Source: Syngnathus acus
Taxonomy: Eukaryota > Chordata > Actinopteri > Syngnathiformes > Syngnathidae
Reading direction: 5' to 3'
NCBI RefSeq assembly: GCF_901709675.1
Contig: NC_051097.1
Location: 3,274,539 to 3,338,538, forward strand
Length of the DNA stretch: 64,000 nucleotides
Position numbers and translations under genes: made by a program. A model generated the notes under the pieces. The model made no database searches and had not been told where the DNA came from. It saw nothing but the letters and a program-made list of their open reading frames with translations. Positions 12,569 to 23,611 of the stretch are shown one piece after another (the stretch's first letter is position 1; each line of letters starts with the position of its first letter).

Positions 12569-13673
12569 TACCAAAGATTAGACAACAATAACAACATTTG
12601 ATGATAAAATATCACTCCTCAATCAAATTTACTACTATTTAAACGCAACGAATAAATCCCGCTCCTTCTTGCGTGAAGTGCATATTCTTTAGGCGCTTGC
12701 GTGCGTTTTCTGCGAGTACTCGGGCTTCCTCTTACATGTCAAAAACATGCATGTTCCTTTAAGTACCCCACCTCTTACCCAAAGTCACCCAATGAGGGCT
12801 AGCCAAGCGCTGTATAAAATAGATGGATTGATGATGATGCATTAGGCCTCTTACTTCCAGATTCAGTGTGCAATTAAAGGTTTATATTCCGTTTTGTTTT
12901 GTGGATTTGGATTGCCACTATTCTGTTGGTGGTAAGCGGAAGACTGGAGGCATCTGTGGCCCACCTGGCACATTCCTAATGTATTTTTACCACATGCACA
13001 CTACATCTGTCGTTTCCTTGCCACTAAAACCACATTTGTTTTCGAGTTTTTAAACATATGTTGCAAATTCTTTGGTACTATTAGGAAGGATGCCGTCTTT
13101 ATGCAGTTTTGTCAAGGAATTTAGGGTTTGTTGGTTGGAGAGCCATGTAGCCAATGTTTTGTTTTTTGTTTGTTTTGTGTTTGTTGGGTACTTACATGTC
13201 TGCCAAGACCTAAAAAATGATTCACAGACAAAATGTTTTTTTTTCTTTAAAAAGGTTGAATGTGGCACTATGGGTTGTTTATGCTGCATGCCTGTACACC
13301 CTTTTTAAATCTATCGCTGCCTTCCCTTGCAATGACTGTTGTTCAGCTCCTAAATTGTCATTATGAGTACATAAAATTGGATGACCGTTATATCTGTTCC
13401 CTGTGCTTTACTGTCACATTTACATACAGTCTGAGCAAATTGAGACCCTTAAAGCAATTTTACCTTCTAATTCCATCCCACTTCTCCCCCTCCCAAATGT
13501 GTCGTAAATACAAAGTGACCATAGCACATGCCATTTCACAACCTTTATTAATAGGAAACAGTCAACAAGCTGTAATCATTCATTCATTCATCTTCTGACC
13601 CGCTTATCCCCACGAGGGTTGGGGCCGTGCTGGAGCCTATACCAGCACCAGCATAATAAAAAGAAATATCAAA

Positions 13674-13704
<31 letters not shown>

Positions 13705-15372
13705 ATACTAAAGATAACATCAAAACCAAAATAAATAAAATAAATCCTATGTTAACATACAGAGGAACACTTGTGCATATTTTGAGTGCAAAGTCATCAA
13801 TTACATCATACAATAAATGTTGTGCAATGTCATGATTGACACTTTTATGACCTCCAAGATACTTAAAGCACTCTTGCGGCATTAATGAGCAAAGATAAAT
13901 CTTAATCAGCTTCATTTTTTAAGAGCTCTGCTCAGCAAAGTTGATGAAATGTGAAGAGTGACACCAATGCGGAGGGCAATCCAAAGATTTGCATGGATTT
14001 TATTTGGATTGTAATAATATTAATAATAATAATCTAGAAACTACTGCACTTGCTACTACACGACTATCTATTATTATAAATTGTACTAGCCCACTACTAC
14101 TATTAGTACAAAAGTACCAACATAAACTGAAAGGATATAAATTTACCGGTTAAGTGATGTTTTTACTGGAACAAATGTGTTGACTGCATTTTATACACAA
14201 CCACAAACAGCTCATTTTACTACTAATTTTTTTAATCCGGTGAATGCCAACATACATGACAAAATATTGAATTCATGTTAATTGGGGCAGCTGGAGGAGA
14301 GTTGGGGATCGTCGGCCAATACAGATTTTTGATTTCAACAAAAGCACAACTTCCTCGCTTTTTTTTTTTTTTTTTTTAACAATTGCTCGCTCCCTGACTC
14401 ATGGTGTAGTTTGGATGACATATCAAGTCCTGCTCTACAAGTGCAGGTCGAGTCTTTCCTCTGATTGCTCAGATGTTGTGTCCCGTCATTGCCACAAATG
14501 ACAATTTCCTTAACTCCTTTCCAAAATCCTTTTTCCTTAAGAAATTGGTGCTAATTTGCGCACCTCCTCAAGACAATTATTTTTTTGGGTGTGATATCAC
14601 ATTTTGTCATATCCAAACCTTACCACCAGAAATCATACATTGTTTATCATACCCAATTGTGTTGCAATTTTGGCTGCGTCAGTAACACTTGTCTCATTCT
14701 TTGACTGTCACTCAGTTTGACTTCAGGCATGTGTTGGATTTGTGCTTCAAAGAGAGACAATATTTTCAACCTCAGACTTGAATAGGGTGCCAAATGTCTT
14801 CTTTCGTCATTTACTATGTCTTCCCCATTGGACATTTCCTGTCTGCATGTTCTTAAAAGAAATTTGCATGTGCAAAAATGAAGAAAAAAAAAAGTTTGAC
14901 TTCAATACATCCATGACTTCAATAATTAGCCTGTTGTGTTTCTGATGCTTTGCACAACCAATGTGTAAACCTAACGGACTTGAAAGTCACTGTTTCTACC
15001 AGTCCCCCCTCCCAAAAAAATGGAAATGTACTTGCAGAGTGGTTCTAAAGTGTCTCAATCCTTCGCTGCCTGATCTGTTACTTGACTGTCTCCTGCACAG
15101 TCAAAATGTACCAAGTTTTGTATGAGTCTAAAACATTGAATAAAGAAGAATGATGATGAAAACTTGAATGCCCTTGATGCTGTACAATACAGAACTCAAT
15201 GAAAGGTTTCAGAAATGATGCCTACAAATTCATACAGGTACAAATGCCACGATGCATGACATAAATATGTATATATAAAGAATGAAAATCTTATCTTTAG
15301 CCCAAGTCTGTTTTGATTTTATTTATTTATATAAAATTTTACAGTGCTGTACCAGCGATAAAATATGATAAC
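12569..15372. other. non-coding stretch after cacna1b
   Basis: There is no convincing exon here. The block at 12688-12835 is a decayed SINE (GTGCGTTTTCTGCGAGTACT, AAAACATGC, GCTGTATAAAATAGATGG). At 13590-13652 there is an inverted SINE 3' end, then (AAAT)n at 13671-13706. A 21-base T run lies near 14359. AATAAA at 15139 could end an extended cacna1b transcript. Confidence 0.5.
13590..13706 (-). repeat. inverted SINE 3'-end fragment plus (AAAT)n
   Basis: CATTCATTCATCTTCTGACC, then CGCTTATCCCCACGAGGG and GCTGGAGCC are the reverse complement of the SINE terminal segment (GGCTCCAGC, GGGGACAAGCGG, ATGG tail). The insertion is followed by about nine AAAT units. Confidence 0.7.
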
Positions 15373-15374
15373 TA

Positions 15375-16513
15375 CCGTAATTTTCGGACTATAAGTCGCT
15401 CCGGAGTATAAGTCGCACCAGCCATAAAATGCCCAAAAATGTGAAAATAAACATATATAAGTCGCTCCGGAGTATAAGTCGCATTTTGGGGGGCAATTTA
15501 TTCGACAAAATCCAACACCAAGAACAGACATGAACGAGCAATAACAGGCTAAACGATACGGTATGCTAACGTGACAAACACAAACGAGGAGCTGAGAACG
15601 GGCCTGACGTAACATTCAGTTATTTAAAAAAAACTATTACGTAAATAACACGTTTATAAAACCATCTGTGTCACTCCAATTCATTAAATCCATCGATCGT
15701 CCTTTGTCAACAATGCCGCGTGCCGCGCCGCAGTTCAAATTATTCCACAGGCCCATACAACGATATATAAACTATATTTTAAATAACTATCACATAAACA
15801 ACAATATTATCAAACCATTTGTGTCACTCCAAATCATTAAATCCATCGATCAAATTTCTCGTCTTATATCGATCGTCCTTTGTCAACAATGCCGTGTGCC
15901 GCGCCGCAGTTCAAATTATTCCACAGGCCCATACAACGATATATAAACTATATTTTAAATAACTATCACATAAACAACAATATTATCAAACCATTTGTGT
16001 CACTCCAAATCATTAAATCCATCGATCAAATTTCTCGTCTTTTATCGATCGTCCTTTGTCAACAATGCCGTGTGCCGCGCCACAGTTCAAATTATTCCAC
16101 AGGCCCATACAACGATATATAAACTATATTTTAAATAACTATCACATAAACAACAATATTATCAAACCATTTGTGTCACTCCAAATCATTAAATCCATCG
16201 ATCAAATTTCTCGTCCTTTGTCAGGACATGTCCAGAGGATATGGCGCTTTAAAGTGTTAATTACTTAATTTGATTTTTTCTCTCTATTTTTCATGTTTTG
16301 AATATGTTCAAGATAAAGATATCAAAGCATGTGAAGTGATCAACTATACTAAAAATAACATGTGAAGTGGTCAACTATACTTGTAAGTAAATGATGTGTT
16401 AATGATCAAGTAAAAATTTGTGAAAAAAAACATATGTAAGTCGCTCCTGAGTATAAGTCGCCCCCCCACCCAAACTATGAAAAAAACCGCGACTTATAGT
16501 CCGAAAATTACGG
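15375..16513. mobile_element. TA-flanked MITE, ATAAGTCGC group
   Basis: The left end CCGTAATTTTCGGACTATAA (followed by GTCGC) is mirrored at the right end (GCGACTTATAGTCCGAAAAT followed by TACGG). TA flanks both sides (15373-15374, 16514-16515). Near each end the phrase AGTATAAGTCGC recurs, giving extra inverted copies. The interior holds a 176-bp tandem array. No transposase frame is present. It belongs to the same group as 22349-23609. Confidence 0.8.
15668..16230. repeat. 176-bp tandem repeat inside the MITE
   Basis: GTGTCACTCCAA recurs at 15668, 15821, 15997 and 16173. The last two intervals are exactly 176 bp; the first is 153 bp because that copy lacks 23 bp. Copies are almost identical, indicating recent expansion. 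The unit length is not a multiple of three, and the similar open frames seen in the copies are a by-product. The related MITE at 22349 has a single copy of the start of this unit. Confidence 0.85.
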
Positions 16514-16526
16514 TAGTACAGAAAAT

Positions 16527-16597
16527 AGATGGATGGATGGATGGATGGATGGATGGATGGATGGATGGATGGATGGATGGATGGATGGATGGATGGT
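16527..16597. repeat. (GATG)n microsatellite
   Basis: About seventeen GATG/ATGG units, abutting the right end of the preceding MITE by about 12 bp. The AAATA-GATGG junction suggests a relic SINE tail. Confidence 0.9.
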
Positions 16598-16726
16598 CAT
16601 AGAAGAACATATTGCAGTGTTTGACTTCTGTCTTGGGTTGATCAAAAAAATATGACTCTGCTGAAAATGATTATATGAAACAAACAACAAAGTAAGACGT
16701 CCTCATATGAGGAGACTCTGCAAGTC

Positions 16727-16790
16727 TCCGTAAATTTCGGGCTACAAGCCGCACCGAACTATAAGCCGCTCCAGCTGAAATTTGTGATTT
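16727..16790 (+). mobile_element. terminal fragment of a CCGTA MITE, ATAAGCCGC group
   Basis: CCGTAAATTTCGGGCTACAA followed by GCCGCACC and ACTATAAGCCGC has the layout of the other MITE ends in this window, but with C at the variable position. No matching right end was found, so it is a truncated copy. Confidence 0.5.
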
Positions 16791-16849
16791 TTTTTAGTTT
16801 TATACTTATAGTTGGGGACATTAGTTTAGTAAGCTATAACCCAGTCAGG

Positions 16850-17244
16850 TTTGTGTGGGATATTGGGAACCAGTTTCAGGAATGCAGACTTACTGGCGCC
16901 AGAAGGCATAGATGCAGCTGCTTGCCATCAGTCATAGGTTGGGTCATAGGTCATCTAGCAGCCTTCGTGTGTGCGCGCGCTCGAGCGAGGGTGGGGTATA
17001 AGTTTCAGCAGCGAGAAGACTAAGGCGAGAGACACTTCATTCTGACATCTTTTCCCAATCAGCCGTGCGTCACTGAAGTTTTCCTTCCCCGAGCCAACCA
17101 CCTTTCCACCGCTTGCTTTTGAAGACCAGCTGACCACCGAAGAAAATCCACCACACACCGGTGAAGCATTTGAAGAAAAACAAAGGGCTCCTCTTCTGTC
17201 CTCCACTTGCGGGCTGCGTTGGCACCTTTATTTGCCACAGACAC
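16850..17244 (+). promoter_or_regulatory. probable promoter and first non-coding exon of zinc-finger unit 1
   Basis: A TATAAG box lies at 16997-17002 after a GC-rich stretch. About 30 bp downstream begins text shared with the modules at 18700 and 28315 (GAGACACTT, CAGCCGTGCGTCACTGAAGT, TTGAAGACCAGCTGA). Then follows AGCATTTGAAG and CCTTTATTTGCCACAGACAC, ending at a GTAAGT donor at 17245. A copy of the exon end and donor recurs at 25040-25137. Reading this as the 5'UTR exon of the zinc-finger gene at 20271 is an inference. The module could also come from a transposon. Confidence 0.45.
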
Positions 17245-17582
17245 GTAAGTGCCTGCCTTGCATGTCAAGCACTCATTTTCATAACGATCACGACCCTGGC
17301 GAAAGCACGGGAATTTGAACGTGCATTTTCATGCGCGACTTATTTGCGAACGATACAGAAAAAAACTTGAATTGAGTGAAATGGGATGGAGTGGGAGTTT
17401 TATTGAGAATGTACTGTACATGTTTTGTAGTATGCTTGAGGCAGTCCAACAAAATCTCGGACGATTTTTTAAATTACCCCCGGACGTTTTTTTCTTTTAG
17501 CAGGATAGGTCCAGGAAAAGGAGAACGTCTGGTCACCCTAATTAAAATCTATTCAAGAGTTGGATTGTTTTATTGGAAAACG

Positions 17583-17914
17583 TGTCGCGTCTCGTCCCCG
17601 GCCGTTCCACTGTGTGTCTGTTGTCATGGTTTCTGTCTGTGAGCTCGCACCTCCCCTCCTGTGTGCCCATGATTCGTGTGATCATTCTCACCTGCCTCTT
17701 GTTACCTGTCGTGTATTGAAGTCCTGTCTGCCCCTCACCCCCCCCGTCGGATCGTTAATGTCTTCACGTCTCGTCTGTCGTTCCTGTCTTTATCTTGTCT
17801 TTTTGTTCAGTTAGTCTTGTCCCTAGTCGAGCTTCTTATAGTCTGTCTTTGAGTTCTCCAATAAACCCTGGTCCAAGCTGCCTTTGGTCGCCCTGCTCCA
17901 TTCCATTTGTGACA
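17583..17914 (+). mobile_element. solo LTR (332 bp) with 5-bp TSD
   Basis: It begins TGTCGCGTC and ends TTTGTGACA, the TG...CA form of retroviral-type LTRs, and is flanked by AAACG on both sides (17578-17582, 17915-17919). It contains AATAAA at 17860-17865. The paralogous unit has the empty site: GGAAAACGTGCACAAAATG at about 25444. Recombination between two LTRs would leave this solo copy. No internal genes are present, and the element class is not resolved. Confidence 0.85.
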
Positions 17915-18481
17915 AAACGTGCACAAAATGTTTTTTCTTTTTGCACGCAATGTTGGTTTGTTTGCTGGGAAACAACAACATTCAACGTCCCACGGTCCTT
18001 TGCTATTGGCCCTATAGCCTATGATGTCTCTCAAATGACATCATCATTACGTAGCAGGAAGTAAAGCAAAGAGTATAGAACCGTGCTTGTTTTTTCTTTT
18101 TTTTTTGTTTGTTTTTGTCAGGGCAATCCATCTTATATACAAACAAATATACAGCCAGAGCAAATAACTTTCAATAAATGAGGTCGGTTTTACAGTATGC
18201 TTGGTGTTAATAAGCTTTAACGAATTGTTATAGGATTCTAGATCTTCCAATGCAAAATGTTTGGTCTTGTTTTAAAGAAGCGACATTTGTGTATGTATTG
18301 TTTGGCCAACAAAATAATATTGTTAATAAAAGAATCAAATTTAAAATTATGAAAAAAAGCCATATTTAACTTCAGAGATAGTAAGAGAAACAAAGAGCAA
18401 CCCTTTTGAACAAGCCCATTGTTGAAAGTCAAGCAAAAACATTTGTACAAACTCAGGCCAAAAAGAAAAGATGGTCTAAAT

Positions 18482-18720
18482 CAGGGGTGGCCAACCCGCG
18501 GCTCGCGAGCCACATGCGGGTTTTTGCCTGGTTTCATGCAGCTCTTTTACATTCATATCAACATTTGTGTTTATTTTTTTGTGCGTGTTCGCTTCGCTTA
18601 ATATGGTATTTTGGTCAAACGCACATGCGCATGAGGTGAAATCCCGTGTTGTGAATTTTATTTAGGTCTCATGCGATGTATATTTCACTTCTAAGCCTAA
18701 GTGTGACCAGGTCACGCGCA
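18482..18720 (+). mobile_element. hAT element 5' end
   Basis: CAGGGGTGGCCAACCCGCGG followed by CTCGCGAGCC is the characteristic terminus of a large hAT group whose transposases give ZBED/SCAND3-like proteins. It is followed at 19033 by matching transposase coding sequence, so both probably belong to one broken element. Confidence 0.65.
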
Positions 18721-19014
18721 CGTGGGATTTTATGGGGCCTGGGCCAGGAAGGCACACTTCCTGGCACCAGGATACAGCAATTGGCCATCTGTGTAGAATC
18801 AACAAGGCAGGCTGGCGGGTCAGAGGTCATCCAGCAGTCCTAGTGTGCGTGCCCCCAAGTGAGGTGGGGGCGCGTGGTATAAGATTCAAGGCGGGAGAAG
18901 ACAGGGGGACTCGACACTTTTGGCTTGGGAGAGACACTTTAATTCTGACATCGGTTGAATAAAATCTTTCCCCAATCAGCCGTGTGTCACTGAAGTTTTC
19001 CTTCTGCCTGATAC
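18700..19014 (+). repeat. third copy of the TATA/5'UTR module
   Basis: GTGTGACCAGGTCAC, then GGGGCCTGGGCC, a TATAAG at 18878-18883, GAGACACTTTAATTCTGACA, AATAAAATC and CAGCCGTGTGTCACTGAAGT align with 16850-17244 and 28315-28599. The first part also matches 25590-25680. It lies between the hAT end and the hAT coding fragment, so it may be the promoter of that element or a separate insertion. Confidence 0.5.
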
Positions 19015-19032
19015 GTCAGACGGACGTCATGA

Positions 19033-19287
19033 CCGCATTTAAAAGCTTCAAATCTTAAGCGCCACTTCAGCTCACTATATATCAATATCGATAAAGACTT
19101 TCCAAAAGGGACTGAATTTCGCAGGCGCAAGTTGGACACTTTGAAAAGTCAGGCAAAAAAACAGGTACAGTTTAAAAAAAGATTACGAAGAACGCTTGCA
19201 TTGTTTCAACTGGCTTGGAGCATTGCACGGGCTAAAAAGCCATGCAATGAAGGGGAGTTTGTTAAAGGTCGGTCCCGCCACACATAG
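19033..19287 (+). pseudogene. hAT transposase N-terminal fragment
   Basis: An open frame without ATG reads SNLKRHF (end of a BED-type finger), then DFPKGTEFRRRKLDTLKSQ, then FQLAWSIARAKKPCNEGEF. This order is typical of hAT transposases of the ZBED/SCAND3 type. It is closed by TAG at about 19285 and has a stop just upstream, so it is a dead fragment. Confidence 0.7.
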
Positions 19288-19599
19288 TGTTTACCATTGT
19301 AAATTATGTTTTTGTTTGTGGACTTTGTTGAACTGAGAGTTTGTCTGTGTGAGACAATGCACACAATGTTCATTGTTAAAAATGTGGTCTTTGGTCTGTG
19401 GTCTTAGTACTGTAGGAGTCAATTTATGTCATTATCATGTTGGCACGTGACATGATAATATCACACAATAAATTTGGCTGAGCATAGGGGTGAGTGTGTG
19501 TGCGTGTGTGTGTGTTCAATTTCACCTTCACAAAAAAACACAGTTCCCTACATCCATTTTAAAATTCGTCTTCATACGTTTCTTGGTTTGGTAAATATT

Positions 19600-20190
19600 G
19601 TTGATAATTTTAAATTAAAGTTCCTTTGTTTTTAGTGGGACCGAAACTTGTTACATTTATCATCACAAAAATCAATCCCATTAACATGTAGCAGGAACTT
19701 GTATGAAGAAGTAATTTGTGGAATTAGATGATGAATGTTGTGAAAAAGTATTTTACAATCCTATTTTGAAAATTTAGATGTGTATAATTCAGAGTAGAAC
19801 GTGTAAACTTATTTTTCTATCATCTTGGAATTCTTGCATTCCTTGCCATCCACCAGAAGACCAGTGAGTTTCTTTGTTGTCGGATTCAATCCATTTTGCC
19901 CTCGATCTCACACGCTTCCTGTGACTTATTCAGATAGAAACGGTCCAACTTACTTTGTACTGCCGTAATTCTACATTTATCTTCCGAAGTTAAATTAATC
20001 TTGCTACAAACAAAATATAACTCTTGCAGTAGTTTTTTCTCTTCCTTTTGTTTTTAAGTGTCAAAATTTTACCGAATTATATACTTGTTTCTCTAATCCT
20101 GAATTTGAGAAATTCCCATTTATTAATCGGACCATTAATTGTGTTATCATGTTCTATTTTAGCAATGAATTTTTTTATCTTGTTAACATA
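19600..20190 (-). mobile_element. decayed L1/Tx1-type LINE ORF2 fragment
   Basis: Reading the reverse strand gives broken frames with WEFLKFRIRE, then KLDRFYLNKSQEA, then IEK-VYTFYSELYTSKFS and LIPQI. These appear in the order seen in the linker between endonuclease and reverse transcriptase of L1-like ORF2 proteins. Several stops interrupt it. It lies just upstream of the first coding exon of the intact zinc-finger gene. Confidence 0.55.
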
Positions 20191-20270
20191 CTGGTTGCCT
20201 TCTCTCTTTGTTTCAGTGTGCGAATTAATGTCTGTTCCTACTTAGACCTGACGGTGGTTGCAGCGAGAAA

Positions 20271-22218
20271 ATGTCTGCAAGGACCACAGCAAAGTACGTG
20301 GAGGAAAAGGACCGCAGTCGTCGACGACTGGAAGCTCTTTGGCTCCAGCCTCATGTTGTGTTGGGAGGAGCAGGTTAGTACATGTCTATTTTCTATTATG
20401 AATCCTTTTCCAGTATTTAGCAGAATTTGATCAAAATCATGTGCGATAGGCAGATTGAAGAAGTCCTTGTCTAGATTTTCAACTGTAACTTTCATTGTTA
20501 ATATACATTGGTATAATGTGTGTTTGTCTTCATTTGCAGACATCGGTGAAGCTATTCGTCCTAAGCAGCAGGAGCCAGAGCGCACTCGCATTAAAGAAGA
20601 AGATGTGGGCAAAGAGGTCCATCACTTGAACGAACAAATTGAGCAGACGTTTCTTTGCTCCATAAAAGAGGAGGAAGAGTGGCCTTGTATTAAAGAGGAG
20701 GTAGAAGACTCCTGTGACATTAAAAACGAGGAAGAGGATGATACCTGCAAGATGCCTTTGACTGGTGTTCCTGTGAAGAGTTTAGATGAAGGTCAACATG
20801 AGATGAGCAAAGGGGCGGACCCTCCAAGCTGCAGCTCAAGTCAACAAATGACCAGAGAAGGTGATGGAGACCACTGTGGGGGGTCACAAGCAGCTTCAAC
20901 ATCAGATAGTGATGACTTGTCGTCACTTGCTCCTGCTGCTGCTGATGAGTCTCAAAACAAACACAACCAATGTTCTCAGTGTGGGAAATATTTTGCTAAT
21001 TACAGTGTTTTGAAACGACACATGAGAATGCACACAAAAAAGAAAAGCTTTTCCTGCTCAGTTTGTGGCCAAGAATTCTCTCAGAGAGGACATTTAAATG
21101 CGCACACAATAATCCACACTGGTGAGAAACCTTTTTCGTGCTCAGTTTGTGGCAAAGATTTCTGTTCTAAGGCAGTTTTAAAAACGCACGCAAAAATCCA
21201 CACTGGCGAGAAACCTTTTTCATGCTCTGTTTGTGGCCAAACATTCTCTCGTGGGGCAGAATTAAAACTTCACGCAAGAATGCACACTGGCGAGAAACCT
21301 TTTTTATGCTCAGTTTGTGGCCAAAGATTCGTTCGTAAGGATTTTCTAAAACTTCATACAAGAACCCACACTGGTGAGAAACCTTTTTCATGCTCTGTTT
21401 GTGGCCAAAGATTTGCTCGTAAGGAAGTTTTAAAAAGTCACGCAAGAATCCACACTGGCGAGAAACCTTTTTCATGCTCAGATTGTGGCCAAACATTCTC
21501 TCATCGTGGACATCTAACACGTCATATAAGAGGCCACACTGGCGAGAAACCTTTTTCTTGCTCAGTTTGTGGCCAAACTTTCTCTCAGAAGAGATTTTTA
21601 GAAAGGCACACAAGAACTCACACTGGTGAGAAACCTTTTTTCTGCTCAGATTGTGGCCAAAGATTCCGTCGTGAGGGACATCTAACACTTCATAGAAGAA
21701 TCCACACTGGTGAGAAACCTTTTTCATGCTCAGTTTGTGGCCAAAAATTCTCTCAGAGGGCACATTTATGTTCACACACAAGAATCCACACTGGTGAAAA
21801 ACCTTTTTCATGCTCAGTTTGTGGCCAAAGATTTTCAACAAAGAGAAGTCTAACACTTCATACAATAACCCATACTGGTGAGAAACCTTATTCTTGCTCA
21901 GTTTGTGGCCAAAGATTCAGTCGTAAGCAACCTTTAACAGTTCATACAAGAATCCACACTGGTGAGAAACCTTTTTCCTGCTCAGTTTGTGGCCAAAAAT
22001 TCTCAAGAAGGGAACAGTTCAAAACGCACTCAAGAATCCACACAGGTGAGAAACCTTTTTCCTGCTCAGTTTGTGGCCAGAAATTCGGATGTAAGGCAAC
22101 CTTAAAAAGACATACGAGAATCCACACTGGCGAGAACGCTGTTGCCTGCTCAGTCACTTGCCAAAGAGTCTCTATTGAGAATTCCGAGTGTGTTGGGGAG
22201 ACGGGCAATGATCCGTGA
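20271..22218 (+). CDS. C2H2 zinc-finger protein, 14 fingers (unit 1)
   Basis: Two exons, 20271-20373 and 20540-22218, join in frame to 593 aa. Exon 1 starts MSARTTAKYVEEKDRSRRRL and ends at a GTTAGT donor. Exon 2 begins DIGEAIRPKQQEPERTRIKE, and this N-terminal type is common in teleost zinc-finger clusters. An acidic region (KEEEEWPCIKEE and similar) follows, then a Ser/Ala-rich linker. From about 20971 there are 14 consecutive C-x2-C-x12-H-x3-H fingers, mostly CSVCGQ-F, joined by HTGEKPF linkers. A degenerate fifteenth (CSVTCQRVS) ends the protein. Likely a nuclear DNA-binding protein; target unknown. There is no KRAB or SCAN domain. It is the intact member of a tandem pair with 29718. Confidence 0.87.
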
Positions 22219-22348
22219 ACTTTTCACCTTCTATTTGAGCAGACTTTGTGTTTTTACATCAATGATAATTCTATGTACCTTTTGATTGGGATGCTGAACT
22301 CCTTTTCTTTACCACAGTTCATATTTTGGGCGTAATGAATTTGAAATA

Positions 22349-23609
22349 TGGTATTTTTCGGACTATAAGTCGCACCGTATAATAAGTCGCACCAGCCATA
22401 AAATGCACAATAAAGGGAATAAAAACGTATATAAGTCTCACCGGAGTATAACTCGCATTTTTGGGGGAAATTTATTTGACAAATTCCAACACCAAGAACA
22501 GACATGAACCAGCAACAACAGGCTGAACGATACAGTATGCTAACGTGACACACACAAACGAGGAGCTGAGAACGGGCCTGACATAACATTAACAGTCATT
22601 CAAATAACTATAACATAAATAACACGTTTATCAAACCATCCGTGTCACTCCAAATCATTAAATCCATCGGAATCTTCGTCCTCTGTGTCACTTCAAAAAA
22701 AAAAAAACAGCTGTTGACTCCAGGACTCCATGCGCCGCTCACGTCAGACTCGTCGTCAGTTGCGTCAATTTACGTGTATAACTATATTGTAGCGTTACCA
22801 AAGTACCAGGCAAGACGTGGGTTTGGTAACTGGCTCTTTATATACGAAAACAAGAGCTCAATGAGCCAACAACAATCGTGCCCATCCTGCTGCCTTCACA
22901 GCCTCCCTTGACAATGTGAAACTACTGAACTGTAACGATAAATATATACCAGCTCAGTGGCCTAGTGGTAGAGTGTCCGCCCTGAGACTGGAAGGTTGTG
23001 GGTTCAAACCCCGGCCGGGTCATACCAAAGACTATAAAAATGGGACCCATTGCCTCCCTGCTTGGCACTCAGCATTAAGGGTTGGAATTGGGGGGTTAGA
23101 TCACCAACTGATTCCCGAGCGCGGCACCGCTGCTGCTCACTGCTCCCCTCTCCCCCAGGGGATGGATTAAAATCACACGGGGATGGGTTAAATGCAGAGG
23201 ACAAATTTCACCACACCCAGGTGTGTGTGTGACGATCATTGGGACTTTAATCTTTAATCTTTAATCTTTAATATGTACAAGTCGTTACACGGAATAAAAT
23301 ATATATCAAATAACTATAACATAAATAAGTGTCAAACCTTCTGTGTCACTACAAATAATTAAATCCTTCAAACTCTCGCCAATGGTGAATTTATCAAAGC
23401 AGGCCTAAAGCGCCCTCATCCGGTTTGGTCTGAAAATAACATGTCAAGTGAATCTCTTTCACAATGACAGTAATGACGGTGTGAATTTGTGAGTGACAAA
23501 AAAAAACTGTGTTAAAAATTTCACATGTACTGTAAGTCGCTCCTGAGTATAAGTCGCACCCCCACCCAAACTATGAAAAAAGGTGCGACTTGTACTCCGA
23601 AAAATACGG
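22349..23609. mobile_element. TA-flanked MITE, ATAAGTCGC group, with nested SINE
   Basis: Ends: GGTATTTTTCGGACTATAAG at the left, and the complement of CCGTATTTTTCGGAGTACAA at the right. TA is at 22347-22348 and 23610-23611. The paralogous flank of unit 2 is empty (GAAATAATAGTTAACC near 31553), proving insertion after duplication. Much of its subterminal text matches 15375-16513. A SINE sits inside at 22948-23272. Confidence 0.85.
22948..23272 (+). repeat. tRNA-derived SINE with CTTTAAT tail
   Basis: The head has an A-box-like AGTGGCCTAGTGGTAGAGTG and the B box GGTTCAAACCC. The body includes ATGGGACCCATTGCCTCCCT and CACCGCTGCTGCTCACTGCT, and the tail is repeated CTTTAAT. It is nearly identical to 39735-40044. 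Although tRNA-like at its 5' end, it is not a tRNA gene. Confidence 0.85.
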
Positions 23610-23611
23610 TA

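Noticed and set aside
15668-16268. Three similar small proteins in a row
   Set aside because: They are frames of the 176-bp tandem repeat, whose period is not a multiple of three.
21167-21865. 232-codon open frame on the minus strand
   Set aside because: It is antisense to the finger array of the unit 1 zinc-finger gene; the regular finger repeat keeps the opposite frame open. The same applies at 30620-31072.
20971-22140. Regular 84-bp spacing suggestive of a repeat array or CRISPR
   Set aside because: It is the C2H2 finger period (28 codons) in a coding exon of a vertebrate gene.
22948-23030. Possible tRNA gene with A and B boxes
   Set aside because: The tRNA-like head continues into a SINE body and tail, and a second copy exists at 39735. 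The head at 48064 is likewise part of a SINE.
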